A stretch of 64,000 nucleotides of DNA. It comes from Brevundimonas sp. SORGH_AS_0993 (GTDB lineage Bacteria > Pseudomonadota > Alphaproteobacteria > Caulobacterales > Caulobacteraceae). Made by a program: the position numbers and the translations under genes. Within the stretch, counting starts at the first letter, position 1. The number at the start of each line of letters is the position of its first letter. Positions 49,136-58,586 of the stretch are shown here, one piece after another. Where the stretch lies: assembly GCF_030818545.1 (NCBI RefSeq), contig NZ_JAUTAH010000001.1, positions 935,001 to 999,000 on the forward strand, read 5' to 3'. The notes beneath the pieces were generated by a model, which worked only from the letters and a program-made list of their open reading frames with translations, searched no databases and was not told where the DNA came from.

Positions 49136-50746
49136 CTATCGGGCGCCGCCGTTCGCCGTCTCGGCGTAGAAGCGCGACAGGTCGGCGTGCAGTTTCACCA
49201 GGGCCGAATGGCTCAGGTACATCATGTGGCCGCCCTCATAGTAGGTGAACTCCAGGTTCGGCCTCAGCCTAGGCTCCAGCATCATCTGCGCCAGGTCGAA
49301 CTCGGTGGAGAAGAAGGGCGTCGCGGCGTCGTAATAGCCGTTCAGCGACAGCACCTTCAGATACGGATTGCGTCGCATCGCCGTGGCCAGATCGACGGCG
49401 GTGTTCGGCGTCGTCTGCGCCCCGCCCACCGGCGGACGGTGGCTCCAGTTCCAGTTGAAGCCCGGCAGGCCACGCGCCGACATCCGGTATTCCACGTCGG
49501 TCTTGTAGTTCAGCGCATTGGCCACATAGTCGCGGAAGATGCCGAAATAGGCCCCTGTCACGGCCGAGCTGGAAGGGTCGTCCTCCGGCTCGCCGCCTGA
49601 AGCATCCTCGTCCAGGCCCAGATAGCGGGTGTCCAGCCGGCCGATGGTCTGGCGACGGTCACGGAGCAGCTCCTTGCGGAAGGCGCTCAAATCCACCCGC
49701 ATGTTGGCGCTGTCGATGAAGGTGGTCGACAGGCCGGTCAGTTCGCTCATCTGGCGCACGATCTGGGCGCGCTCGACGTCCGAGATCATATGCCCCTTGG
49801 CCAGGGCCGAGGCGTAGGGCCCCAGCGCGAAGTCACGCGCCCGCTGGACCTGTTCCTCGACCGTCGGGGCCGGATTGGCCAGTTTGTGGTGATACCAGGC
49901 CGTCGCCGCATAGGTCGGCAACAGGGTGACGAAATTCTGAGGATACCCCGGCTGACGCACGCCATAGTTCATGATCGACGACAGCAGCACGACGCCGTTC
50001 AGCGACATCCCGCGATCTTCAAGCTGGAACGCCACCGCACCGGTGCGCAGCGTGCCGTAGGATTCGCCGATGATGTATTTGGGGCTGGACCAGCGATTGA
50101 ACTTGGTCGTGTAGCGCATGATGGCGCGAGCGAAGGCGTCGGCGTCCTGGTCCACGCCCCAGAAGGCCGATCCCGGCGTCTCGCCCAGCGGACGAGAGAA
50201 ACCCGCCCCCACCATGTCGATGAAGACCAGATCCGTCTGATCCAGCAGGGTTTGGTCGTTCGGACCGAAGGCGAAGGGCGCGGGCCGCACCACCGTCGGC
50301 TCGTCGGTCTGGACCCGCATCGGCCCGAACGATCCCATGTGCAGCCACACGGTCGTAGAGCCCGGCCCGCCGTTGTAGAGATAGGTCACAGGCCGTGTCC
50401 CGACCGGCTGACCGTCCAGCGTATAGGCGGTGTAGAACAGGCTGGCGGTCGGCATTCCCGCATCGTCGCGGATGGTCAAGGTCCCCGCCGTCGCATGATA
50501 GCGCAGGGTCTTGCCGTGGGCGTTGACCGAATGCGCGGTCGTGACCTCGGTTTCCTGCACCGGGGCGCGGGCCCAGTCCTTCTCGATCGCCTCGGCGTTG
50601 GCGTTGCGGAAACGGTCGCTCGCCGCGCGCATGGCGGCGCCCCCGCCGTTGGCGCTCGCGCTGTTGGAGCCGCTCTCCTGCGCCGTCGCCATGACGGGCG
50701 CGCCCAGCATCGCGGCCACGGCCGCAAGGCAGATCAGTCTCTTCAC
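49136..50746 (-). CDS. Secreted S10 family serine carboxypeptidase-like protein
   Basis: A 536-residue alpha/beta-hydrolase peptidase with a Sec signal peptide (to ATAQ). The oxyanion-site segment is YNGGPGSTTVWLHMGSFGP, the nucleophile Ser is in IGESYGTLRT, the Asp in NGYYDAATPF and the His in YEGGHMMYL, all in S10 order. It probably trims peptides in the periplasm. It lies between purM and purN on the opposite strand, an insertion into an otherwise usual purMN pair. Confidence 0.9.
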   Translation of the reverse strand: MKRLICLAAVAAMLGAPVMATAQESGSNSASANGGGAAMRAASDRFRNANAEAIEKDWARAPVQETEVTTAHSVNAHGKTLRYHATAGTLTIRDDAGMPTASLFYTAYTLDGQPVGTRPVTYLYNGGPGSTTVWLHMGSFGPMRVQTDEPTVVRPAPFAFGPNDQTLLDQTDLVFIDMVGAGFSRPLGETPGSAFWGVDQDADAFARAIMRYTTKFNRWSSPKYIIGESYGTLRTGAVAFQLEDRGMSLNGVVLLSSIMNYGVRQPGYPQNFVTLLPTYAATAWYHHKLANPAPTVEEQVQRARDFALGPYASALAKGHMISDVERAQIVRQMSELTGLSTTFIDSANMRVDLSAFRKELLRDRRQTIGRLDTRYLGLDEDASGGEPEDDPSSSAVTGAYFGIFRDYVANALNYKTDVEYRMSARGLPGFNWNWSHRPPVGGAQTTPNTAVDLATAMRRNPYLKVLSLNGYYDAATPFFSTEFDLAQMMLEPRLRPNLEFTYYEGGHMMYLSHSALVKLHADLSRFYAETANGGAR

Positions 50747-50886
50747 TCGATAGGTCCCCGATACGCACTGGCTACGACGCCCCTCGGGCCGTCGGCGTTA
50801 CAAGCTAACGCCCGAATCCGACGGACAACAAGCACGGATCACGTTTGAATCTTGCCAAGCGCCCGATGGCCCGCCATGCGGGGCCC

Positions 50887-51513
50887 ATGTCGTCCGAACC
50901 CGCCCCGCCCATCCGCGTCGCCGTCCTGATTTCCGGCGCCGGCTCCAACATGGCCGCCCTGATCGATGCGGCCCAGACGCCCGGCGGCGGCCCCGAAAGC
51001 GGCTCCGAAAACAGCTACGAGGTCGCCCTGGTCCTGTCGAACATGGAAGACGCCGGCGGTCTGGCCATCGCGGCGGCCAAAGGCGTCGAAACGGCGGTCG
51101 TGCCCCACAGGCCGTTCGGCAACGACCGGGAGGCGCATGAAAAGGCCGTCGACGCCGCCCTGCGCCGGGCGGGGGTCCATGTCGTGGCCCTGGCCGGCTA
51201 TATGCGCGTCCTCACGCCCTGGCTGGTCGGCGGCTGGCGGGACCGGATGCTGAACATCCACCCCAGCCTTTTGCCCCTCTATCCCGGCCTGCACACCCAC
51301 GCCCGCGCCATCGCTGCGGGCGACGCCCAGGCAGGCTGCACCGTCCACCTCGTGACCGAGGGCGTCGACGAAGGCCCCATCCTGGGCCAGGCCCGTGTGC
51401 CGATCGTGCCGGGCGACACGCCCGCCAGCCTGGCCGAACGGGTCAAGACGGCGGAACACGGGCTGTATCCGCGCGTGCTGGACGATTTCTGCAAAGGTCT
51501 GGCGCCGCGCTGA
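50887..51513 (+). CDS. purN: Phosphoribosylglycinamide formyltransferase
   Basis: About 208 residues. It transfers a formyl group from 10-formyl-THF to GAR in purine synthesis. RVAVLISGAGSNMAALIDA, the catalytic LNIHPSLLPLYPGLHTHARAI and VDEGPILGQA are present. The ATG at 50887 is preferred; an in-frame ATG at 50866 and a TTG at 50845 are alternatives. Confidence 0.94.
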   Translation: MSSEPAPPIRVAVLISGAGSNMAALIDAAQTPGGGPESGSENSYEVALVLSNMEDAGGLAIAAAKGVETAVVPHRPFGNDREAHEKAVDAALRRAGVHVVALAGYMRVLTPWLVGGWRDRMLNIHPSLLPLYPGLHTHARAIAAGDAQAGCTVHLVTEGVDEGPILGQARVPIVPGDTPASLAERVKTAEHGLYPRVLDDFCKGLAPR

Positions 51514-51601
51514 CGCGCCCGAAAGATTACGAAATCGTCATGCGACAGAACGTCGCACTGGCGCGATGGTGCGGCCGATTTTTCACTCGGACCTATCCCC
51601 C

Positions 51602-53653
51602 ATGAACCGTATCCGTCTGATGGCCGCCTGCTCGGCCTGCATCGTGGTCGCCTTCAGCGGCGGCGCCGCCCTGGCGCAGGAAGCGGCGCAGGCCCCGCAC
51701 GCCATGCCCCACGTCGCCCCCTGGGGCTTCGACCTGGCCGGCCGCGACACCAGCGTTCGCCCCGGCGACGACTTCAACGCCTACGCCAACGGGACCTATC
51801 TGAAGACCACCGAGATTCCCGCCGACAAGACCAGCTTCGGCCCGTTCGACCTCCTGTACGAAAACTCCCAGGCCCAGCTGCGCCAGATCATCGAGGCCAG
51901 CGCCGCCAATCCGACCAACGCCAACGCCCAGAAGGTCGGCGCCCTCTACGCCAGCTTCATGAACGAGGCGAAGGTCGAACAGCTGGGTGCCGCGCCGCTC
52001 GTCGCCGATCTGGCCCAGGTCAAGGCCGTGACCGACCACGCGGGCATGGCCCGGCTGATGGGCGAAAGCCATGCGGGCTTCGGCGGCTCTCTGTTCGGCG
52101 TCAGCGTTTCTGAAGACCTGCGCGATCCGAAGATCAACACCGCCTATCTGAGCCAGGGTTCGCTGGGTCTGCCGGACCGCGATTACTATCTGAAGGCCGA
52201 CTTCGCGCCTCAACGCGAGGCATACCTGGCCTATCTGACCCAGACCCTGACGGCCATCGGCTGGGCCGATCCGGCCAGGACGGCCGCCGACGTCCTGGCC
52301 TTCGAGACCATGGTGGCCGAAAAGCAATGGAGCCAGGTCGAACGCCGCCAGATCGACAAACTCTACAACCCCGCCAAGGCCGCCGACCTGCCGACCCTGG
52401 CCCCCGGCTTCGACTGGTCGGCCTTCCTGGCGGGCGCCCAGGTGTCCGACGTCGAAACCCTGGTCCTGGCCGAGAACACCGCCATTCCCGCCATCGCCCA
52501 GGTGTTCGCCGACACCCCGGTCGAGACCCTGAAGGCCTGGCAGGCGTTCAATGTGGTCGATCAGGCCAGCCCCTATCTGTCCAAGGCGTTCGTGGACGCC
52601 CGCTTCAACTTCCGTGGCAAGACCCTGCGTGGCCAGCCCGAGAACCGTCCGCGCTGGAACCGCGGCGTCGCCCTGGTCGACGGCCAGCTGGGCGAGGTGC
52701 TGGGTCAGGAATACGTCCGGCTGCACTTCCCCGCCTCGTCCAAGGCCCAGATGGAAACCCTGGTCGACAACATCCGCGCCGCCATGACCGAGCGTCTGAA
52801 GCATGTCGACTGGATGAGCGAGCCGACGCGCCGGCAGGCGCTCGACAAAATGTCCAAGTTCGGGGTGAAGATCGGCTATCCCGACAAGTGGCGCAGCTAT
52901 GACGCGCTGGAGGTGAAGCCGGACGACCTGTACGGCAATGTCGAGCGCGCCTCGGCCTTCGAATGGGCTTGGCAGCGCGGCAAGATCGGCAAGCCGGTCG
53001 ATCCTCTGGAATGGGGCATGACGCCCCAGACGGTGAACGCCTACTACAACCCGCCGCGCAACGAGATCGTCTTCCCGGCCGCCATCCTGCAGGCGCCCTT
53101 CTTCGATCCGAACGCCGATCCGGCCGTCAACTACGGCGGCATCGGCGCGGTCATCGGTCACGAAATCACCCACGGCTTCGACGACCAGGGCCGTAAGTCG
53201 GATGGCGACGGCGCGTTGCGCGACTGGTGGACGCCCGAGGACGCCGCCCGCTTCGAGGCGCGCGCCAAGGTGCTGGGCGCCATCTACGACAAGCTGGAGC
53301 CGATCCCCGGCGTCCATGTGAACGGCGACCTGACCATGGGCGAGAACATCGCCGATCTGGGCGGCCTGCTGCTGGCGCTGGACGCCTATCACCGCAGTCT
53401 GAACGGCCAGCCCGCGCCGGTGATCGACGGCCTCACCGGCGACCAGCGCGTCTTCCTGGGTTGGGCCCAGGTGTGGCGCGACAAGATGCGGCCCGAGGCC
53501 CTGCGCGAGCAGTTGACCACCGATCCGCACTCGCCCGGCCCGGTGCGCGCCTCGACCTCGCCGCGCAACATCGACGCCTGGTACGCCGCCTTCGGCGTCA
53601 ATCCCGGCGATAAGGAGTTCATCGCCCCCGAGGCCCGCGCCCGCATCTGGTAA
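51602..53653 (+). CDS. M13 family zinc metallopeptidase (neprilysin-like)
   Basis: A 683-residue secreted endopeptidase. The start at 51602 gives a Sec signal peptide (MNRIRLMAACSACIVVAFSG, then GAALAQ). The M13 N-terminal domain (VRPGDDFNAYANGTYLKTTEIP) precedes the zinc site HEITH (residues 520-524) with the third ligand Glu581 in GENIADLGG. The conserved NAYYNPPRNEIVFPAAILQAPFF is intact. It would degrade peptides in the periplasm or outside the cell. Confidence 0.95.
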   Translation: MNRIRLMAACSACIVVAFSGGAALAQEAAQAPHAMPHVAPWGFDLAGRDTSVRPGDDFNAYANGTYLKTTEIPADKTSFGPFDLLYENSQAQLRQIIEASAANPTNANAQKVGALYASFMNEAKVEQLGAAPLVADLAQVKAVTDHAGMARLMGESHAGFGGSLFGVSVSEDLRDPKINTAYLSQGSLGLPDRDYYLKADFAPQREAYLAYLTQTLTAIGWADPARTAADVLAFETMVAEKQWSQVERRQIDKLYNPAKAADLPTLAPGFDWSAFLAGAQVSDVETLVLAENTAIPAIAQVFADTPVETLKAWQAFNVVDQASPYLSKAFVDARFNFRGKTLRGQPENRPRWNRGVALVDGQLGEVLGQEYVRLHFPASSKAQMETLVDNIRAAMTERLKHVDWMSEPTRRQALDKMSKFGVKIGYPDKWRSYDALEVKPDDLYGNVERASAFEWAWQRGKIGKPVDPLEWGMTPQTVNAYYNPPRNEIVFPAAILQAPFFDPNADPAVNYGGIGAVIGHEITHGFDDQGRKSDGDGALRDWWTPEDAARFEARAKVLGAIYDKLEPIPGVHVNGDLTMGENIADLGGLLLALDAYHRSLNGQPAPVIDGLTGDQRVFLGWAQVWRDKMRPEALREQLTTDPHSPGPVRASTSPRNIDAWYAAFGVNPGDKEFIAPEARARIW

Positions 53654-53674
53654 GGCGACGAACGCCACATGCAG

Positions 53675-53708
53675 AAAAGGCCCGGAGCGTTCGCTCCGGG
53701 CCTTTTTT
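53675..53708. terminator. Strong bidirectional terminator after the M13 peptidase gene
   Basis: AAAAGGCCCGGAGCG pairs perfectly with CGCTCCGGGCCTTTT around a TT/short loop, followed by a T run on the plus strand and preceded by an A run. It can serve the M13 gene and the convergent glycine-zipper gene. Confidence 0.92.
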
Positions 53709-53730
53709 CATCGGTGAGGAACCGGGCGCC

Positions 53731-53931
53731 TCAGCGAGGCTTGGTCGCCGCACCGGCCACCGCGCCGATGGCGGCGCCCGCCACCGTCGAGCCGGTGTTG
53801 CCGCCGACCGCCTGACCGACGACGGCGCCGCCGATGGCGCCCGTCGCGGCGCGTTGCTCCATCGTCGTTCCGCAGGCGGCCAGCAGAGCCAGCAGGCCGA
53901 CGAGCGGGGTCGATTTCACAAGGGTCTTCAT
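53731..53931 (-). CDS. Small glycine-zipper lipoprotein
   Basis: A 66-residue lipoprotein with a signal peptide to LLAAC, then a Gly-zipper (TGAIGGAVVGQAVGGNTGST, then AGAAIGAVAGAA). The start is at 53931. These small proteins associate with the outer membrane; some serve as envelope stress markers. It is a single gene between two terminators. Confidence 0.75.
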   Translation of the reverse strand: MKTLVKSTPLVGLLALLAACGTTMEQRAATGAIGGAVVGQAVGGNTGSTVAGAAIGAVAGAATKPR

Positions 53932-53977
53932 TGTGTCTCTCACGATCCGTTGAGGGAAGGTCTCGACGCCCTAACAA

Positions 53978-54013
53978 GAAAGCCCCGCGTCCGGTTCCGA
54001 ACGCGGGGCTTTC
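53978..54013 (-). terminator. Terminator for ndk
   Basis: GAAAGCCCCGCGT and ACGCGGGGCTTTC form a 13-bp stem with a 10-nt loop, itself partly paired. It lies 68 bp beyond the ndk stop on the minus strand. Confidence 0.8.
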
Positions 54014-54081
54014 CTTATCGTATCGCTCTGCTCGGGACACGGTCCCTCGCGGCTTGAGCGAGGGCGCTGCGCTCGGCGCGC

Positions 54082-54501
54082 TTAGCCGACGATCTGGTCT
54101 TCGGTGAAGAACTGGGCGATCTCGATCTTGGCGTTGTCCAGGCTGTCCGAGCCGTGGACCGAGTTTTCGCCGATCGACAGGGCGAACTGCTTGCGGATGG
54201 TGCCTTCGGCGGCCTGTTCCGGGTTGGTGGCGCCCATGACTTCGCGGTACTTGGTCACGGCGTTATCGCCTTCCAGCACCTGCACCACGACCGGCTCGGC
54301 GGTCATCTGCTCGACCAGTTCGCCGTAGAACGGGCGCTCGGCGTGGACTTCATAGAATTTCTTGGCCTGTTCCGTCGTCAGCTTCACGCGGCGCTGAGCC
54401 ACGATGCGCAGGCCGACGCCTTCGATCACGGCGTTGATTGCGCCGGTCAGGTTGCGGCGCGTGGCGTCGGGCTTGATGATCGAGAAGGTGCGTTCGGTCA
54501 T
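54082..54501 (-). CDS. ndk: Nucleoside diphosphate kinase
   Basis: A 139-residue enzyme that equilibrates NDPs and NTPs. [19 protein letters not shown] opens the fold and the phosphorylated His116 lies in NSVHGSDS. The start at 54501 is clear from the family N-terminus. Confidence 0.96.
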   Translation of the reverse strand: MTERTFSIIKPDATRRNLTGAINAVIEGVGLRIVAQRRVKLTTEQAKKFYEVHAERPFYGELVEQMTAEPVVVQVLEGDNAVTKYREVMGATNPEQAAEGTIRKQFALSIGENSVHGSDSLDNAKIEIAQFFTEDQIVG

Positions 54502-54647
54502 GGAGGGTGACTTCTTGTTTGGGAGTTTGAGGGTCGCGGGCTTATAGCGACGACCTCCCGAGTTTCCAACTGTCCCTTTTTTCATGTCTGACGGCCCTTC
54601 GCCCGGCGATAGGCGGCCATCGGACGATCTCAGATTTCGATCCGTTC

Positions 54648-56558
54648 ATGCTCCAGATCAACAACCTGACCCTCAACGCCTGGGGCCGCCAGTTTCTGGA
54701 CGACGCCTCGGTCAGCCTGCCGCCGGGCGCCAAGGTCGGCCTGGTCGGCCGCAACGGCATCGGCAAGTCCACCCTGTTCAAGGTCATCCTGGGTGAGCTG
54801 GCCGCCAATGGCGACGAGATCACCCTGCCCAAGACCGCCCGCATCGCCTCGGTCGATCAGGAACATCCGGCCACGCCCGTCAGCGTCCTGGACACCATCC
54901 TGGAGGCCGACCTGGAACGTCACGACCTGATGACGCGGCTGGAGACCGCCGATCCCGAGGAGATGGGCGAGATCTGGGGTCGACTGATCGAGATCGACGC
55001 CGAGAGCGCCCCGGCCCGCGCGTCCGAAATCCTGGTCGGCCTGGGCTTCAGCCAGGAGGATCTTCAGCGGCCGATGTCGCACTTCTCGGGCGGGTGGCGG
55101 ATGCGGGTCGCCCTGGCCGCCGCCCTGTTCGCCGAGCCGGACATGCTGCTGCTGGACGAACCGACCAACTATCTGGACCTGGAAGGCGCCCTGTGGCTGG
55201 AGGCGCGGCTGAAGAAGTACCCGCACACGGCCCTGATCATCTCCCACGACCGCGACTTGTTGAACGCGGTCTGCACCCACATCCTTCAGCTCTCGAACCG
55301 CAAGCTGGAACTCTACACCGGCAACTACGACACCTTCGAGCGCACCCGCGCCGAAAAGCTGCGCCTGCTGGAGGCCACCAAGGCCAAGCAGGACGCCGAG
55401 CGCGCCCACCTTCAGAAGTTCGTCGACCGCTTCAAGGCCAAGGCGTCCAAGGCCGCCCAGGCCCAGTCGCGCGTCAAGAAGCTTGAGAAGATGGAGCGCA
55501 TCGAGCTTCCGCCCGAAGAACGGGTCGCCCCCTTCGTCCTGCCCTCGCCCGACCGCCCCTTGCCGCCGCCCCTGATCCGGCTGGAGAAAGCCGCCGTGGG
55601 CTATGAGGACGGCAAGCCGATCTTGAAGAACCTGAACCTGCGCATGGACCTGGACGACCGGATCGGCCTGCTGGGCGTCAACGGCGCGGGCAAGTCCACC
55701 TTCGCCAAGCTGATCGCCAAGGCCCTGTCGGTCCAGTCGGGGGAGTTCCACCGCGACGGCAAGATGCGCGTGGGCTGGTTCCACCAGCACCAGATCGAGG
55801 CCATGGACCCCGAGGACACGCCGCTGCAGATCATCCTGCGCGCCATGCCCGAGGCTTCGGAAAGCAGCCGCCGCAGCCGCCTGGCCCAGTTCGGCCTGCC
55901 CTTCCAGAAACAGGACACCAAGGTCGCGGCCCTGTCGGGGGGCGAACGCGCCCGCCTGCTGCTGAACCTGGTGGCGATGGACGCGCCCCACATCCTGATC
56001 CTGGACGAACCGACCAACCACCTGGACATCGACAGCCGGCGCGCCCTGCTGGACGCGCTGAACGAATATACGGGCGCCGTCATCCTGATCACCCACGACC
56101 GCTCGCTGATGGAACTGGTCGCCGACCGCCTGTGGCTGGCCGCCGACGGCACGGTGAAACCGTTCGAAGGCGACATGGACGACTACGCCAAATTCGTCCT
56201 GGACCGCGCCAAACAGGCGGGCATGAAGCCGTCGCAGGTGAAGAACGATCCCGAGCCCGCCTCCACCGAACCCACGGACGGTCCTCCAGCGGCGAGCGCC
56301 CGCGGCGCGAGCGACAGGACCAACAAAAAAGGCCCCTCCCCCTCGACTCTGCGTCATGCGGTCAAGAAGGCCGAGGAGACCATGGCCCGCCTGACCGCCG
56401 ACCTGGCCCGGCTGGACGACGAGTTGGCCAAGGCCGCCGTCAGCGATCCCAAGGCGCTGGAGGGCCTGACCCGCGCCCGCGCCAAGGCCCAGACCGATCT
56501 CGACGCCGCCGAACAGGCCTGGATCGCGGCGGAAGAAGCCCTGGCGGAGGTCGCATGA
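54648..56558 (+). CDS. ABC-F family ATPase
   Basis: A 636-residue protein with two ABC domains and no membrane segments. Walker A motifs are GRNGIGKST and GVNGAGKST; signatures are FSGGWRMRVALAAALF and LSGGERARLLL; both Walker B motifs end in DEPTN. The linker between the domains is charged and helical, and the C-terminus is a coiled coil (VKKAEETMARLTADLARLDD). ABC-F proteins act on the ribosome, some in translation rescue or antibiotic protection. The subgroup looks YheS/Uup-like. It overlaps the following small gene by 4 bp. Confidence 0.92.
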   Translation: MLQINNLTLNAWGRQFLDDASVSLPPGAKVGLVGRNGIGKSTLFKVILGELAANGDEITLPKTARIASVDQEHPATPVSVLDTILEADLERHDLMTRLETADPEEMGEIWGRLIEIDAESAPARASEILVGLGFSQEDLQRPMSHFSGGWRMRVALAAALFAEPDMLLLDEPTNYLDLEGALWLEARLKKYPHTALIISHDRDLLNAVCTHILQLSNRKLELYTGNYDTFERTRAEKLRLLEATKAKQDAERAHLQKFVDRFKAKASKAAQAQSRVKKLEKMERIELPPEERVAPFVLPSPDRPLPPPLIRLEKAAVGYEDGKPILKNLNLRMDLDDRIGLLGVNGAGKSTFAKLIAKALSVQSGEFHRDGKMRVGWFHQHQIEAMDPEDTPLQIILRAMPEASESSRRSRLAQFGLPFQKQDTKVAALSGGERARLLLNLVAMDAPHILILDEPTNHLDIDSRRALLDALNEYTGAVILITHDRSLMELVADRLWLAADGTVKPFEGDMDDYAKFVLDRAKQAGMKPSQVKNDPEPASTEPTDGPPAASARGASDRTNKKGPSPSTLRHAVKKAEETMARLTADLARLDDELAKAAVSDPKALEGLTRARAKAQTDLDAAEQAWIAAEEALAEVA

Positions 56559-56797
56559 AGGCGATCCGATTCAGCCGTGAAGAGACCGCCGCCATCGCGG
56601 CCAGGCTGCGTCCCTATTTCCGCGACGAACTGGAGGTCGATCTGCGGGATCTACAGGCCGAGATGCTGGTCGATTTCCTGGCCCGCGAGATCGGCGTCTT
56701 TTTCTACAATCGCGCCCTCTACGACGCTCAGGCCGTGCTGAAGGCGAAGGCCGACGACCTGGCCGAGGCGATCGCCGGGTTGGAACGCGGCGCGTAA
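56555..56797 (+). CDS. DUF2164 family protein
   Basis: An 80-residue soluble protein. The block FLAREIGVFFYNRALYDAQAVL identifies DUF2164. Its ATG overlaps the ABC-F stop (ATGA), so it is translated in coupling with that ATPase. Its function is unknown. Confidence 0.82.
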   Translation: MKAIRFSREETAAIAARLRPYFRDELEVDLRDLQAEMLVDFLAREIGVFFYNRALYDAQAVLKAKADDLAEAIAGLERGA

Positions 56798-56880
56798 CGC
56801 CCCCGGCTGTCGGGCCGGATCGGGGATGTTCACATAACGCGAATCCATGGAGGCTCCGCGCAACCTGGAGGAGCCCGTCC

Positions 56881-57268
56881 ATGATCCGCGCCGCCCTGAC
56901 CGCCTTCGCCCTATTGGCCGCCACGCCCGCCTTTGCGCAGGAGAGGGCGCCCCAGTATTATCGTCTGGACATCTCGGTCGTCCGCAAGGGCACGGATCTC
57001 GGCCCACACACAGATTATCGAAAACCATCCGGCCACCGCTTCTGTGACTCTCGGCGACGTCACCTACGAGTTCGAGGCCAATCTGTTCACGGTCCAGGGC
57101 GACGGCGACGACCAGATGATGGTCGAGGCCCATCTTGCGCGCGGCGAAAAAGAGATCGCGGCCCCACGCCTGACTTTCCTGCGCGGCCAGATGTCCGAAA
57201 TCGCCATGGGCGAGGAGGCCGGGGACGTTCTGAAAATGACCATCATGCCGGTCTTCGCCGACGACTGA
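56881..57268 (+). pseudogene. Frameshifted small secreted protein
   Basis: The ATG at 56881 opens a clean Sec signal peptide (MIRAALTAFALLAATPAFAQ) followed by APQYYRLDISVVRKGTDL. The coding pattern then moves to the next frame from about 57000 (THTQIIENHPATASVTLGDV through MTIMPVFADD, stop 57268). One extra base near CTCGGCC (about 57000) explains the shift; removing it restores a protein of about 128 residues. It is either a recent pseudogene or a sequencing error. The family was not recognised. Confidence 0.7.
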
Positions 57269-57392
57269 AGACACCTAAGCCTTAGCGGAGTTCTGGAACT
57301 CTGCGCGACCTGATGGAACAGGACCAGGCACGTCGACGACATTGCAAACGCCTCGCAATCTTATATTGTCACCCGACGCAAGAGGTCCCCGC

Positions 57393-58193
57393 ATGAGCAG
57401 ATCCACTCTCCACGCCAGTGTTCTGGCCAGCCTGCTCGCTATATGGAGCGCCGGTTCCGCCCAGGCCCACTCCCCTTATCTGCGGCCGAACGTCTTCGAC
57501 GCCACGCGCCGCGACCATGTGACGGTCGAGGCGGCCTTCACCGAGGAGGTCTTCAACGCCGAGGTGGCGATGCGTTCCGACCACTTCCACGTCCTCGGCC
57601 CGACGGGCGATGCGCCGATCACGGCCGTCACCTATCTGCGCGACCTGGCGGTGTTCGAGGCGCCGACGCCGGTGGACGGCCTCTACCGCCTGTCGTCCGG
57701 CCCGCGCGAGGGCCGGGCGTCCAAGATGTATCGCGCGGCCGACGGCTGGAGGATGGTGGGCGAGGAGGACGGCCCGCCGCCGCCCGGCGCCGAACTGGTC
57801 GATGTGCAGAGCATCACCGTCGCCGAGGTCTATGTGACGCGGGGCGCGCCGGACGCGGCGGCCTTGCGGCCCCTGGGCCGGGGACTGGAGCTTCTTCCCC
57901 TGATTCAGCCCGGCGACATCGTGGCGGGCGAGGACGCGGCCTTCCGCCTGCTGTTCGACGGCCGGCCCGTCGCCGACGCCGTCGTCACCGTGTTTCGTGA
58001 AGCGGGCCAGTACGACGGCCGCACGATCGAGGCAGAGCTTCGCACCGACGCCTCGGGCGAGATCAGGCTGCGGGTCTCGGACCCCGGCGCCTATATGACC
58101 CAGGTGCGTCACCGCATCCCCTCGCCGCCCGGCGCGCCCACGCCCTATCGCAGCTACACCCACACCCTGACCTTCGCGGCCCACGCGGGGTAA
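57393..58193 (+). CDS. DUF4198 family periplasmic protein
   Basis: A 266-residue exported protein. It starts at the ATG at 57393 with a signal peptide ending in SAQA, directly followed by HSPYLRPNVFD, so the mature N-terminus begins with His, as in metal-binding members of the family. The DUF4198 domain shows YVTRGAPDAAAL and a C-terminal Ig-like part (GRPVADAVVTVFREAG). Some relatives are part of nickel/cobalt uptake systems; no transporter is next to it here. Confidence 0.8.
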   Translation: MSRSTLHASVLASLLAIWSAGSAQAHSPYLRPNVFDATRRDHVTVEAAFTEEVFNAEVAMRSDHFHVLGPTGDAPITAVTYLRDLAVFEAPTPVDGLYRLSSGPREGRASKMYRAADGWRMVGEEDGPPPPGAELVDVQSITVAEVYVTRGAPDAAALRPLGRGLELLPLIQPGDIVAGEDAAFRLLFDGRPVADAVVTVFREAGQYDGRTIEAELRTDASGEIRLRVSDPGAYMTQVRHRIPSPPGAPTPYRSYTHTLTFAAHAG

Positions 58194-58199
58194 GAAATC

Positions 58200-58219
58200 G
58201 GGCCGCATCGCTGCGGCCC
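58200..58219 (-). terminator. Hairpin between DUF4198 and DUF3126 genes
   Basis: GGGCCGCA-TCGC-TGCGGCCC is a perfect 8-bp stem with a stable tetraloop between convergent genes. On the minus strand it is followed by ATTTCTT, so it probably ends the DUF3126 transcript. Confidence 0.65.
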
Positions 58220-58232
58220 GGCGTCCAGGCCG

Positions 58233-58454
58233 TCAGGCCGGCAGGTCTTCGGCCAGGATGGCCATTTCGAACATGAAGGAGCCTTCTTCGTCCTCGTCCT
58301 CGAAGACGACGCCGATGAACTCGTCCCCGACATAGACCTCGGCCGAGTCGGTCTGCTTGGGGCGGGCCTTCACGATGATGCCGCCGGTGTTGAAGGTGCG
58401 CTTCAGGTGCGCCTCGATGCGCTTCAGGTCGGTGTCTTTCACGGGTGGCCTCAT
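58233..58454 (-). CDS. DUF3126 family protein
   Basis: A 73-residue soluble, acidic protein. KDTDLKRIEAHLKRTF, SAEVYVGDEFIGVVFEDEDEEGSF and FEMAILAEDL match DUF3126, a family of Alphaproteobacteria with unknown function. It is a single gene. Confidence 0.85.
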   Translation of the reverse strand: MRPPVKDTDLKRIEAHLKRTFNTGGIIVKARPKQTDSAEVYVGDEFIGVVFEDEDEEGSFMFEMAILAEDLPA

Positions 58455-58586
58455 GGTCTTGTGTTGGCCGCGGACCCTAGAGACATCGGGGCTTCAGGGA
58501 AACCGCCGCCGCGCATTTTCCGTTCAATCTCAGGAGGCGGCTCTTCGCCATTGCCGTTCGGCGCAAAGTCCGCTCTTCCTCAAGTA

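Noticed and set aside
51593-53668. 691-codon open frame antisense to the M13 peptidase
   Set aside because: Exactly mirrors the M13 gene; the composition is that of a complementary-strand artefact.
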